Part shown: positions 1 through 7,509 of the stretch, in pieces
Position numbering within the stretch: the first letter of the stretch is position 1
How the letters are laid out: each line of letters opens with the position of its first letter
DNA from: Nitriliruptoraceae bacterium
GTDB taxonomy: Bacteria > Actinomycetota > Nitriliruptoria > Nitriliruptorales > Nitriliruptoraceae
Assembly: GCA_007118045.1 (NCBI GenBank)
Contig: SKTG01000443.1
Location: 1-11,319 of the forward strand
DNA: 11,319 nucleotides
Direction of reading: 5' to 3'
Notes under the pieces: generated by a model
Told to the model about the DNA's origin: nothing
Databases searched by the model: none
The model's input: only the letters and a program-made list of their open reading frames with translations
Position numbers and translations under genes: made by a program

Positions 1-905
1 ACGCCGCGCAGCTCGTCCGCGAGACCGAGCATCTGGCCGAGGTCCAGGTCGTCGTCGGTGGTCACGTTGGTCGAGACGTCCTCGACCAGTCGCGACACGC
101 GCCGCGGGTTCGCGAGCACCCGTGCCTCCGTCAGCTCGGTGAGGACCGAGCGCATGAACTGCTGCTGGCGGTCGATCCGCTCGAAGTCGGCACGGTCACC
201 CTGGCGGGACCGCACGTACGCGAGCGCCTCCGTGGCGTCCATCTCGTGACAGCCCGCGTCGAAGTCCGCACCCGCGCGCCAGTCGTCCAGGGGTTCGTCG
301 AGGCAGATCTCCACGCCACCGAGGGTGCGCACCACCTCGACGAACCCGCCCAGCGACACCGCCGAGTAGTGGTTCACCGGCAAGCCGAAGTTGTCGCGGA
401 TCACCCGCACGAGCTCGTCCGGGCCGCCGGCGAACGTGTCGGTCAGCTTCGCCTGCCGCCCGTCGTCGAGGACCAGCAGGTCGCGCGGCAGGCTCACCAG
501 CGAGACGGTCTCGCGATCCTCGCTGATGGAGACGTAGAGGATGACGTCGCTGCGCTGCCCCTCGAACTCCCCGAGCGCCATCTCCTCGCGGTCCTCGCCC
601 TCGAGGCCGTCCCGGGCGTCGGAGCCGACGACGAGGAAGGACCGCGCGTCGCTGGGCTCCTCCGAGCGTTCCAGCTCCGGCACCGGCACGCGCGTGAGGT
701 TCGTCTCGGCCTGTGCGAGCAGCAGCTGCGCGGACGTGACCGCGGCGACGCCGCCCACCACGGCCACCACGGACACCACCACGACGAGGCGGCGCCACAA
801 CCGCCAGCCGCGGCCGCCAGCGACCGTGCGACCCCACGGCCCGGGGTCACCTCCGACCTGCACGCCTCGCTCCGTTCCGCTCAGCCGCCCCCGCGGGCCC
901 GGCAT
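1..905 (-). CDS. LCP-family (LytR-CpsA-Psr) cell-wall glycopolymer transferase, 3' end cut by window edge
   Basis: LCP enzymes sit in the membrane and move polyprenyl-linked glycopolymers onto peptidoglycan outside the cell. 301 codons are visible; the C-terminus lies beyond position 1. A basic cytoplasmic N-terminus is followed by one membrane helix (about residues 38-58), then the LCP fold. Motifs seen: FLVVGSDAR at 90-98, QRSD at 117-120, SLPRD at 138-142, HYSAVSLGGF at 179-188, LGGVEI at 195-200, and AYVRSR...DFERIDRQQQF at 229-250, which carries the Arg and Asp residues expected to bind pyrophosphate and metal. The ATG at 903-905 lies only 4 bases after the stop of the upstream LCP-like gene and has a weak ribosome site, so translational coupling is likely. 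An in-frame GTG at codon 15, preceded by GGAGCGAGG, is an alternative start. Family is certain; the polymer (arabinogalactan, teichoic acid or other) cannot be told. Confidence 0.93.
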   Translation of the reverse strand, partial: MPGPRGRLSGTERGVQVGGDPGPWGRTVAGGRGWRLWRRLVVVVSVVAVVGGVAAVTSAQLLLAQAETNLTRVPVPELERSEEPSDARSFLVVGSDARDGLEGEDREEMALGEFEGQRSDVILYVSISEDRETVSLVSLPRDLLVLDDGRQAKLTDTFAGGPDELVRVIRDNFGLPVNHYSAVSLGGFVEVVRTLGGVEICLDEPLDDWRAGADFDAGCHEMDATEALAYVRSRQGDRADFERIDRQQQFMRSVLTELTEARVLANPRRVSRLVEDVSTNVTTDDDLDLGQMLGLADELRG

Positions 906-909
906 CGTG

Positions 910-2175
910 TCAACCCGCGCGGTCCTCGCCCACCACGACGAGCACGTCCACCGGCTCGCCCTCGAACTCCGGCGGAGCCTCCGAGGGCTCCAGGGATACC
1001 TCACCGCCGAGGGCTTCGCCCACCTCGAACGCCCCGAGCTCGCGCACGTCGTCGCCCCCGCGGTAGCGGACCGCGGTGGTCGCCTGGTCGAAGTCCGGGG
1101 CGTTGCCGGTCCCGACCACGTCGAACCCGGCGGTCTCGAGCACCACCTCGGCCTCGCCGGCGAGACCGTCGATGCCGGCGCCGTTGACCACGGCCACCTC
1201 GAGGTCGGTCAGCAGGTCCTCGCGGACCTCGTCCTCCTCCTCGGCGGTGCCGGCGAGCGAGGTACCCGCCTGGAGGTGCTGGAAGCGGATGGCGAACAGT
1301 TCGGACAGCTCGAGCACCTCGTCGCTGCTGGCGTCCACCCGCACCGGCAGGGCATCGACGTCGAGCTCCGTCCCCACCGAGAGCGCCCTCGTCACGTCCA
1401 GCAACCGCGTGCCCCGCAGGCTGGCGTCCGTCGCGACCTCCTCGGCGACGACGTCGATCACCCGGCGCGCCTCCAGCGGCGAGGTGGCGGCCCAGGTGGC
1501 GTCGAGCTCGGAGCCGAGGGCATGCCCGAGTTCACCCAACAGCTCGATCAGCTCCTCGCCCTCGAGCTCGCGGAGCTCGGCCCGCAGCCCCTCCGGCGTC
1601 GGCGCGCGACACCCCTCGGATCCGCAGACCTCCACCGGCCCCACCGCCTCGAGCAGCAGCGGCAACGCGTCGACGGAGAGACTGGCCACGTGGTCGATCC
1701 GGACCTCTGTGAAGTCGACGAGGCTCCGTACGAGCAGGTCCGAGCCTCCCTCGAGCTGGATATCGGCCAGCGACATGCGTGCGCCCGCCTCCACCACGTC
1801 GACCTCGATGCGCTCAGGCAGCACCAGCACCGCGGGCTCGTCCCGGGGTCCGCCGACCTGGACCAGCGCCACCGGGCCCAGCAGCTCGGGCTCGCGCGGC
1901 ACCGTGGGATCGACCTCCTCGGTGAGCGTCACCAGGACCGTCGTGGCACCGCTCGGCGCGCGCGGCTCACCGAGCGCCTCGACCCGGTCGTCGCGGAAGG
2001 CCTGGACGTCGTCGCCGCCGAGACGCACGAGGGAGTAGCCCCACAGGGCACCGAGCAGCAGACCCCAGACCACGAGGGCGACCAGCGCAGCCAGCACCAG
2101 GACGCCGAGGGAACGGCGTACGAGCGAAGGACGTCGACGTCTGGCGAGGGAGCGCGGCGGGGAGCGATCGGGCAC
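910..2175 (-). CDS. Membrane-anchored degenerate LCP-like protein with C-terminal LytR_C domain
   Basis: This is a 421 aa protein with an Arg-rich N-terminus, one membrane helix (about 22-47) and an extracytoplasmic region. Residues about 78-180 follow an LCP layout: a hydrophobic strand ending in VLVLP at 116-120 sits where LCP enzymes have SLPRD, and VRIDHVASLSVDALPLLLEA at 158-177 matches the HYSAVSLGGFVEVV stretch of the neighbour. The RSD motif, the PRD motif and the RxR...DxxRxxRQQ block are absent, so I infer it is not a transferase. Residues about 324-417 look like LytR_C (PF13399): VAVVNGAGIDGLAGEAEVVL, then GFDVV, TTAVRY and VLVVVGED. The GTG start at 2173-2175 has AGGAG 9 bases upstream. 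It is the first gene of a pair with the intact LCP gene, and may be a partner or regulator of it. Confidence 0.82.
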   Translation of the reverse strand: MPDRSPPRSLARRRRPSLVRRSLGVLVLAALVALVVWGLLLGALWGYSLVRLGGDDVQAFRDDRVEALGEPRAPSGATTVLVTLTEEVDPTVPREPELLGPVALVQVGGPRDEPAVLVLPERIEVDVVEAGARMSLADIQLEGGSDLLVRSLVDFTEVRIDHVASLSVDALPLLLEAVGPVEVCGSEGCRAPTPEGLRAELRELEGEELIELLGELGHALGSELDATWAATSPLEARRVIDVVAEEVATDASLRGTRLLDVTRALSVGTELDVDALPVRVDASSDEVLELSELFAIRFQHLQAGTSLAGTAEEEDEVREDLLTDLEVAVVNGAGIDGLAGEAEVVLETAGFDVVGTGNAPDFDQATTAVRYRGGDDVRELGAFEVGEALGGEVSLEPSEAPPEFEGEPVDVLVVVGEDRAG

Positions 2176-2250
2176 GCGGGACGGCTCCTGGAACGCACGG
2201 GACGCGGGTGCGCTTCACCCCCGGACGGACGGCACCCTCACGCTACCATC

Positions 2251-2277
2251 GTGCGCTCCCGCGACCCGGGAGTGCGC
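2251..2277 (+). promoter_or_regulatory. Hairpin in the divergent LCP / TIGR03089 intergenic region
   Basis: GTGCGCTCCC at 2251-2260 can pair with GGGAGTGCGC at 2268-2277 around a 7-base loop. As RNA this gives a 10-bp stem with two G-U pairs; as DNA it is an imperfect inverted repeat. It lies just upstream of the ribosome site (AGAGG near 2286-2290) of the plus-strand gene and has no following T run, so it is not a standard terminator. A 5' leader hairpin or a regulator binding site are both possible. Weak -10-like hexamers sit next to it: TACCAT at 2244-2249 on the plus strand and TAGCGT at 2245-2240 on the minus strand, both without a convincing -35 box. Confidence 0.3.
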
Positions 2278-2296
2278 CCGTGGCGAGAGGATCCGC

Positions 2297-3022
2297 GTGC
2301 AGCTGCGTCCGCCGCCCAGCACCGGCCCCCGCCCCACGGACGTCGCGTCGGCGCTGAGCGCCGCTGCCGCGCAGCTCGGGCACCGTCCCGCCGTGACCGT
2401 GCTGCTGCCCTCCGGCCGTCAGGAGCAGAGCGTCGCGTCGTTGGCACAGTGGGCCGCGAAGGGCGCCCACCTGCTCGAGCTCGATCTCCTGCTCGGCCCC
2501 GGGGACCGGCTGCGGCTGGACGCGCCACCCTCGTGGACGACGGCCGCCGTGGCGCTCGCGGCCTGGTGGGCGGGTGTCACCGTGGCGGTCGACGGTGAGG
2601 CGGAGGTCACGGTGGTGCACGCCGCCCAGCCTGCACCGGCGGCCGGCGAGGTGCTGTGGCTCGGCGACGGCATCGACGGTGCGCCGACGGAGCCAACGGG
2701 TGGCGAGGCCTGGGTACGGGCCGTGCAGACGTTCCCCGACCAACCACCGGTGCCGCGGGGTCGGGCCGAGCACGCCGCCGCCGTGGCCGGCGACCGCACC
2801 TGGACGCAGGCCGAGCTGCTCGATCGGTGCGACGACGCGGACGCGGGAACGCTCGGGATCGACGTCGGCGCGGCGGAGGACGAGCCGACGGCGGCCGTCG
2901 ACACGGTCGGCCTACTGGCCGACGTGGCGCTGCGACCGTTGGTCAGCCAGCGTCCCACCGTGATCGTGCGAGGGGTCGCGCGGACCGCCGCCGACGGCGA
3001 CCGCGTCCGACGCTGGCGCTGA
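2297..3022 (+). CDS. TIGR03089 family protein (partial AMP-binding-like fold, function unknown)
   Basis: This 241 aa soluble protein resembles the N-terminal part of adenylate-forming (AMP-binding) enzymes. It shows VTVLLPSGRQEQSVASLAQW at 33-52, then AAKGAHLLELDLLLGPGDRL at 53-72 and WTTAAVALAAWWAGVTV at 80-96, which is the typical TIGR03089 pattern. It has no Thr/Ser-Gly-rich P-loop (TSGTTGxPK) and no C-terminal catalytic subdomain, so it should not activate a substrate by itself. A second AMP-binding-like stretch (HAAAVAGDRTWTQAEL) sits at about residues 159-174. The GTG at 2297-2299 has AGAGG 6-7 bases upstream. The gene is divergent from the LCP pair, an arrangement I recall from Rv3267-Rv3268 in M. 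tuberculosis. It ends 7 bases from the convergent dehydrogenase gene. Family call is fairly sure; role unknown. Confidence 0.83.
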   Translation: MQLRPPPSTGPRPTDVASALSAAAAQLGHRPAVTVLLPSGRQEQSVASLAQWAAKGAHLLELDLLLGPGDRLRLDAPPSWTTAAVALAAWWAGVTVAVDGEAEVTVVHAAQPAPAAGEVLWLGDGIDGAPTEPTGGEAWVRAVQTFPDQPPVPRGRAEHAAAVAGDRTWTQAELLDRCDDADAGTLGIDVGAAEDEPTAAVDTVGLLADVALRPLVSQRPTVIVRGVARTAADGDRVRRWR

Positions 3023-3029
3023 GCGCCCG

Positions 3030-4832
3030 TCAGGGAGCGAGCTGCTCCGGCCCGACCGCGTACAGGTCCTCCTGGCCGGCGGTGATCGCCCCTACCAGCC
3101 CGTGCACGCTCGGCAGCAGCTGTCGGGCGTAGAACCGCGCGATCGTGACCTTCGCCTGGAGGAAGTCGGCGCCGAACCCGTCCGTCTCCCCGGCGTCGAG
3201 CGCGCGGTGCGCCGCCGCGGCGCCCTTGGCCAGCAGCGAGCCGCCGACGACGGTCGCGAAGGCGCGCAGGTAGGGGGTGGCGCCGGCGAAGACGTCGTTC
3301 GGCTCCTCCCGGTGCTCGAAGAGCCAGTCCGTGCAGCCTTCGAGCGCGTCCAGCGCCTCGGTCAGCGGTCCGCCGATCGATCCGGCAAGCGCCTCGGGCA
3401 GCTGCTCGGCCTGGTCGCGCAGATCGGCGAGGTAGCCCTTGACGAACGCGCCACCGTCGTAGGGCAGCTTGCGACCCACGAGGTCGAGCGCCTGGATGCC
3501 GTTGGTCCCCTCGTAGATCGGGGCGATCCGGGCGTCGCGTAGGTGCTGGGCGACGCCCGTCTCCTCCACGTAGCCCATCCCACCGTGGACCTGCAGGGCG
3601 AGCGAGGTGAGCTCCACGCCGAGGTCGGTGCTCCACGCCTTCGACAGGGGTGTGAGCAGGTCGGCGAGCTTCTGCTGCTGCTCCCGCGTGACCGGGTCGT
3701 CCGCGTGGTGCGCCAGGTCCAGTGCGTGCGCGTTGGCGTAGCACAACGCCCGCATCGCCTCGATCGAGGCCTTCTGTGTCAGCAGCATGCGACGCACGTC
3801 CGCGTGCTCGACGATCGGGGACTGCACCCCCGGCTCGGCACCGGGTGCGCGGCCCTGGCGGCGTTCCTGCGCGTAGGCGAGCGCCTGCTGGTAGGCACGC
3901 TCAGCGATGGCGACGCCCTGCAGCCCGACGCCGAGACGGGCGTCGTTCATCATCGTGAACATCTGGCGCATGCCCTCGTGCGGCTCACCGACGAGCTCGC
4001 CGACGGCCCCCTCACCACGTTCACCGAAGGCCATGACGCAGGTCGGTGAGGCGTGGATCCCGAGCTTGTGCTCCAACGACACGGCCTCGACGTCGTTCCG
4101 CTCGCCGAGCGAGCCGTCCTGCTCCACCAGCACCTTCGGGACGATGAACAGCGAGATCCCCTTGGTCCCGGGTGGGGCGTCGGGCAGCCGCGCGAGGACG
4201 AGGTGGACGATGTTGTCGGTCAGGTCGTGCTCGCCGAAGGTGATGTAGATCTTCTGCCCCGTGATGCGGTACGTGCCGTCGTCCTGGGGTACCGCCCGGG
4301 TCGTGACCGCGCCGACGTCCGAGCCGGCCTGGGGCTCGGTCAGGTTCATGGTCCCCGCCCACTCCCCGGACACCAGCTTCGGGACGTAGGTCTGCAGCTG
4401 CTCCTCGGACCCGTGGTGCTGGAGCAGGTAGACGGCTCCGGTGGTCAGCAGCGGGCCCAGCGAGAACGCCATGTTCGCGCTGGTGATGAACTCCTTGACC
4501 ACGTTGGCGACCAGGAGCGGGAACGCGCCACCGCCGTGCTCCGCCGGGTGCTGCACCGCTCCCCAACCGGCGGCCACGTACTGCTCGTAGACCCGCTGGA
4601 AGGACTCGGGCGTGCGAACGCCACCCTCGACCAGCCTGGCGCCCTCGGCGTCGCCCTCGCGGTTGGTCGGCGCGATCGCCTCGGCGGCGAAGCGACCGGC
4701 CTCCTCGAGCAGACCCGCGACCAGGTCCGGGTCGGCGTGCGCGAAGTCCTCCAGGCCGGTCAGGTCGGCCAGCGGCGTCACGTGCTCGAGCACGAAGCGG
4801 ACGTCACGGAGCGGGGGCCGGTAGGTATCCAT
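3030..4832 (-). CDS. Acyl-CoA dehydrogenase, large 600 aa type (FadE5 / DmdC-like)
   Basis: This FAD enzyme introduces a 2,3-trans double bond into an acyl-CoA in the cytoplasm and passes electrons to ETF. Domain order: a short N-terminal extension opening with MDTYRPPLRDVRFVLEHV, typical of the DmdC/FadE5 group; helical N-domain (about 40-160); beta domain with MNLTEPQAGSD at 162-172 and ITGQKIYITFGEHD at 190-203; C-terminal helical domain with VHGGMGY at 415-421; and the expected catalytic base Glu441 in IYEGTNGIQ. Residues about 465-600 form the extra C-terminal domain of this large class (PF12806-type). Length matches relatives (about 590-610 aa). The ATG at 4830-4832 has no good ribosome site, while a -10-like TACGCT ends 8 bases before it, so a leaderless mRNA is plausible. 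The substrate (medium or long fatty acyl-CoA, or methylmercaptopropionyl-CoA) cannot be decided here. Confidence 0.95.
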   Translation of the reverse strand: MDTYRPPLRDVRFVLEHVTPLADLTGLEDFAHADPDLVAGLLEEAGRFAAEAIAPTNREGDAEGARLVEGGVRTPESFQRVYEQYVAAGWGAVQHPAEHGGGAFPLLVANVVKEFITSANMAFSLGPLLTTGAVYLLQHHGSEEQLQTYVPKLVSGEWAGTMNLTEPQAGSDVGAVTTRAVPQDDGTYRITGQKIYITFGEHDLTDNIVHLVLARLPDAPPGTKGISLFIVPKVLVEQDGSLGERNDVEAVSLEHKLGIHASPTCVMAFGERGEGAVGELVGEPHEGMRQMFTMMNDARLGVGLQGVAIAERAYQQALAYAQERRQGRAPGAEPGVQSPIVEHADVRRMLLTQKASIEAMRALCYANAHALDLAHHADDPVTREQQQKLADLLTPLSKAWSTDLGVELTSLALQVHGGMGYVEETGVAQHLRDARIAPIYEGTNGIQALDLVGRKLPYDGGAFVKGYLADLRDQAEQLPEALAGSIGGPLTEALDALEGCTDWLFEHREEPNDVFAGATPYLRAFATVVGGSLLAKGAAAAHRALDAGETDGFGADFLQAKVTIARFYARQLLPSVHGLVGAITAGQEDLYAVGPEQLAP

Positions 4833-4840
4833 GGCGCGGC

Positions 4841-4846
4841 AGCGTA
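4841..4846 (-). promoter_or_regulatory. Candidate -10 box for a leaderless dehydrogenase transcript
   Basis: On the minus strand TACGCT fits the actinobacterial TANNNT -10 pattern. Its last base (4841) is 8 bases before the A of the dehydrogenase ATG, which would place transcription start at or next to the start codon. No clear -35 box is visible (GGTTCC at 17-base spacing is poor). The lack of a Shine-Dalgarno sequence at this ATG is what makes the idea worth recording. Confidence 0.3.
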
Positions 4847-4978
4847 CCCACCGTGCAGCGGCCGGAACCGCCCCGCCCCGAGGGGGAACGGGCGGTATCG
4901 GGGGGCCACCAGGTCTTACTAGCCTCCATCCGACGTCGGCGGCGACGCCCCGCCCCGGCCGCAGTTCGAGGAGCGCTC

Positions 4979-6268
4979 GTGGTCACGCGACCGACCCGGC
5001 CCCCGACCCCGCGGGCGCTCAAGGCGCTGGGACGGCTGCTCGGTCTGCCGGTCAGGGAGGTCCGCGCCTACTGGGCCCAGGAAGCACGCAGCATCCGCAG
5101 CGGCAGCACCGCCCTCGCGCTCGGGCTGGGTGCGACGCTGGTGGCTGGCATCGTGCTCGCCTCCGCGGAGGGCCGGCTCGAGGGGATCCCCGGCCTGCTG
5201 GCGCTGATCCCGGCGGCGATCGGCATGCGCGGGGCGATCTTCGGGGCGCTCGGCTCGCGTCTGGCCACGGGCATCCTGACCGGCGAGTTCGACCGGGTGC
5301 TGACCCGCGGCAGCTACCTGCGGCGACAGGTCGAGGCGGCGACGATCCTCAGCTTCGCGTCGGCGACGCAGGCCGGTGTGCTGGCCTGGGCGATCAGCGC
5401 CGCGCTGGGCCTGACGACGATCCCGCTGCTGGACCTCGTTGCGATCTCGCTGGTCGGCGGTCTGCTGTCCTCGGCCGTGCTCTTCGTGGTGGTCATCTGG
5501 CTCGCGCGCCGATCCGATGCGGTGGGCTTCCACCTCGACGACGTCGGGGCACCGATCATCACCGCCACGGGGGACCTCGTCACGCTGCCGGCGCTGCTGA
5601 TCGCGACGTTCGTGCTGGAGATCCCGGTGCTGTCGGGCTCGCTCGGCGCGCTCGGCCTCGTCCTCGGGCTGGCCGCCGTCGTGCTCGGTCTCCGCCACGG
5701 GGACCCGCGCGTCGAGCGTGTGGTCCGCGAATCGTTGATCGTGCTCACGATCGCGGTGACCATCGACGTCCTCGCCGGCGTGGTGGTCGAGGCCCGCGCC
5801 GAGCAGCAGTTCGAGGCCGCGGCGCTGCTGGTGCTGATCCCGCCCTTCATCGCCAACTGTGGCTCGCTCGGGGGCATGCTCTCGAGCCGGCTCGCCTCCA
5901 AGCTGCACCTCGGCCAGCTGCCCGCTCGGCTGCTGCCGGGCAAGCTGGCCACCCTCGACGTCTCCGTGACGGCCCTGTTGGCGCTGCTGGCCTTCAGCGG
6001 AGTGGGCGCGGCGGGCTGGCTGGCGGCCGTGATCGTCCCGGGCGTCGAACCGTTGTCGTTGCCCGTGACGCTGGGGGTGACCCTCCTGGGCGGTCTGTTC
6101 GCCCTCCCGATCCTCGCCGGGGCCGCCTACGCCGCGGCGACCACCTCGTTCCGCTTCGGCTTCGATCCCGACAACCACGGGATCCCGATCGTGACCGCCA
6201 CCATGGACCTGACCGGCGTGCTGTGCCTGCTCGCCGCCATCACCCTGCTACCCATCGGCACGTCGTGA
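4979..6268 (+). CDS. MgtE/SLC41-type divalent-cation permease, two membrane repeats, no CBS domains
   Basis: This 429 aa integral membrane protein probably carries Mg2+ or another divalent cation. It contains two homologous halves. LLALIPAAIGMRGAIFGALG (about 73-92) parallels LLVLIPPFIANCGSLGGMLS (about 283-302), and DDVGAPIITATGDL (187-200) parallels DNHGIPIVTATMDL (398-411); the conserved Asp199 and Asp410 are the likely pore residues. The cytosolic N and CBS domains of bacterial MgtE are missing. This matches what I know as COG1824 permeases. I chose the GTG at 4979-4981 because GAGGAG lies 5 bases upstream. The same frame is open back to a GTG at 4853, but that adds 42 low-complexity Arg/Pro-rich residues without a ribosome site. 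The stop is 11 bases before the next gene's ATG, so the two form an operon. Ion specificity is inferred. Confidence 0.88.
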   Translation: MVTRPTRPPTPRALKALGRLLGLPVREVRAYWAQEARSIRSGSTALALGLGATLVAGIVLASAEGRLEGIPGLLALIPAAIGMRGAIFGALGSRLATGILTGEFDRVLTRGSYLRRQVEAATILSFASATQAGVLAWAISAALGLTTIPLLDLVAISLVGGLLSSAVLFVVVIWLARRSDAVGFHLDDVGAPIITATGDLVTLPALLIATFVLEIPVLSGSLGALGLVLGLAAVVLGLRHGDPRVERVVRESLIVLTIAVTIDVLAGVVVEARAEQQFEAAALLVLIPPFIANCGSLGGMLSSRLASKLHLGQLPARLLPGKLATLDVSVTALLALLAFSGVGAAGWLAAVIVPGVEPLSLPVTLGVTLLGGLFALPILAGAAYAAATTSFRFGFDPDNHGIPIVTATMDLTGVLCLLAAITLLPIGTS

Positions 6269-6279
6269 GAGGGACACAG

Positions 6280-7503
6280 ATGAACAGCCGTCCGACCGTC
6301 AAGGAACTGCTGGTCGAGGCGAAGGACGCGGCCGAGCTGATGGTCGACCTGGCGTACGCGTCGATCTTCTTCGGCGACGAGGCGCTCGCGCGTGAGGTGC
6401 TGCGCCTGGAGGACCGCGTCGACGAGGTCCTCGTCGAGCTGCGCGCCGTGTGCATGATCGCGGCACGTACCCGCGAGGACGCCGACCAGCTCGCCGGCGT
6501 CCTCTCCATGGCGGTCTCGATCGAGGGCATCGCCGACTCCGCCGAGGACATCGCTCGGGTGGTGCTCAAGGACCTCGGTGTGCCGGCCGCGTTGCGCCAC
6601 GACCTGCGCCACGCCGCCGAGGTCACCGCCCGGGTCCGCATCCGCGAGGAGAACGAGCTCGAGGGAGCCGCGTTGCGTGACCTCGAGCTGCCGGCGCGGA
6701 CGGGGATGTGGGTCATCGCCATCCGGCGCGAGGTCGACTGGGTCTACGGCATCGAGGGCGACGAGGTGCTGCGCCGCGGCGACGTGCTGTTCCTCCAGGG
6801 CCCTCGGGACGGGGTGGACCAGCTCCGGGTGCTCGCCGGGGCCCCCGCCCGGGAGCTGCCACCGTCCCCCGCGCCGAGCCAGCTGTCCCACCTCGACCGC
6901 GCCGTCGACCTCGTCGTCGAGCTCAAGAACGTCTCGGAGGTCGCCGTCGGGCTCGCCTACTCCGCCATCCTGTTGCGGGACGCCACGCTCGCGACCGAGG
7001 TGAGCGTGATCGAGGACGCCTCGGACGAACTGTTCCACCAGCTGGAGGGTTGGGTGCTGCGCGCCGCGGGCGAGCTCGACGACCCCGAGGACCTGCGTGG
7101 GATGCTGCACCTGGCTGCCGCGTCGGAGCGCATCGTCGACAGCGCCCAGTCGATGTGCCGCGTGATCGAGGACGAGGTGCTGCCGCACCCCATCATCGGC
7201 GCCGCGCTGGCGCAGGCCGACGAGATCGTCGCGGAAGCGGTCGTCGCGCACGGCAGCGCCGCCGACGGCCGATCCCTCGGCGAGCTCCAGCTGCACACGG
7301 AGACCGGCATGGAGGTCCTCGCCGTCCAGCGGGCCGGGCGATGGGCGTACCGTCCACGTCGCTCCTACCAGCTCCGGGCCGAGGACCGGCTGATCGCCAT
7401 CGGCCCCGAGGAGGGTGCGCCCCGTCTGCGCGAGACGACCGGCGACCCGCGACCCGAGGGCGACGACGGGTGGGTCGAGCCAGAGGAGCCGGAGCCGCGC
7501 TGA
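6280..7503 (+). CDS. Tandem PhoU-RCK_C (TrkA_C) protein, probable regulator of the adjacent permease
   Basis: This 407 aa soluble protein is made of two copies of one unit. PhoU-like helical domain 1 (about 5-120) is followed by RCK_C domain 1 (about 125-188, with LEGAALRDLELPARTGMWVI and LRRGDVLFLQGP). After a Pro-rich linker come PhoU-like domain 2 (about 205-325) and RCK_C domain 2 (about 328-388, with RSLGELQLHTETGMEVLAVQ and LRAEDRLIAIGP), then an acidic tail (390-407). Both PhoU parts share an LAYxxI motif (24-29 and 225-230) and an E-RI/GI-DSA motif (82-88, 283-289). RCK_C domains bind small ligands or ions in channel and transporter regulators, so I infer it senses a ligand and gates the permease encoded just upstream. 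The ATG at 6280-6282 has AGAGGGA about 6 bases upstream. Its frame stays open far upstream inside the permease gene, which could mislead gene callers. It resembles COG3273. Confidence 0.87.
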   Translation: MNSRPTVKELLVEAKDAAELMVDLAYASIFFGDEALAREVLRLEDRVDEVLVELRAVCMIAARTREDADQLAGVLSMAVSIEGIADSAEDIARVVLKDLGVPAALRHDLRHAAEVTARVRIREENELEGAALRDLELPARTGMWVIAIRREVDWVYGIEGDEVLRRGDVLFLQGPRDGVDQLRVLAGAPARELPPSPAPSQLSHLDRAVDLVVELKNVSEVAVGLAYSAILLRDATLATEVSVIEDASDELFHQLEGWVLRAAGELDDPEDLRGMLHLAAASERIVDSAQSMCRVIEDEVLPHPIIGAALAQADEIVAEAVVAHGSAADGRSLGELQLHTETGMEVLAVQRAGRWAYRPRRSYQLRAEDRLIAIGPEEGAPRLRETTGDPRPEGDDGWVEPEEPEPR

Positions 7504-7509
7504 CCCGCC

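Noticed and set aside
541..2598. A 685-codon open frame on the plus strand opposite the two LCP genes.
   Set aside because: It is antisense to two well-supported proteins, and its translation is low-complexity, rich in Arg, His and Gly, as expected from a GC-rich shadow frame.
3102..4922. Several plus-strand frames (146 to 289 codons) opposite the 600 aa dehydrogenase.
   Set aside because: All lie antisense to a complete, motif-rich enzyme and give His/Arg/Gly-rich translations typical of shadow frames.
4853..4978. A longer start for the permease at the GTG at 4853.
   Set aside because: The extra 42 residues are low-complexity, have no ribosome site and would consume the divergent promoter region; GTG at 4979 has GAGGAG at the right distance.
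4831..6279. The frame of the PhoU/RCK_C gene stays open for 483 codons upstream, suggesting an 890 aa protein.
   Set aside because: The upstream part overlaps the permease gene in another frame, is Arg/Gly/Pro-rich and has no domain; a good ribosome site and ATG exist at 6280.
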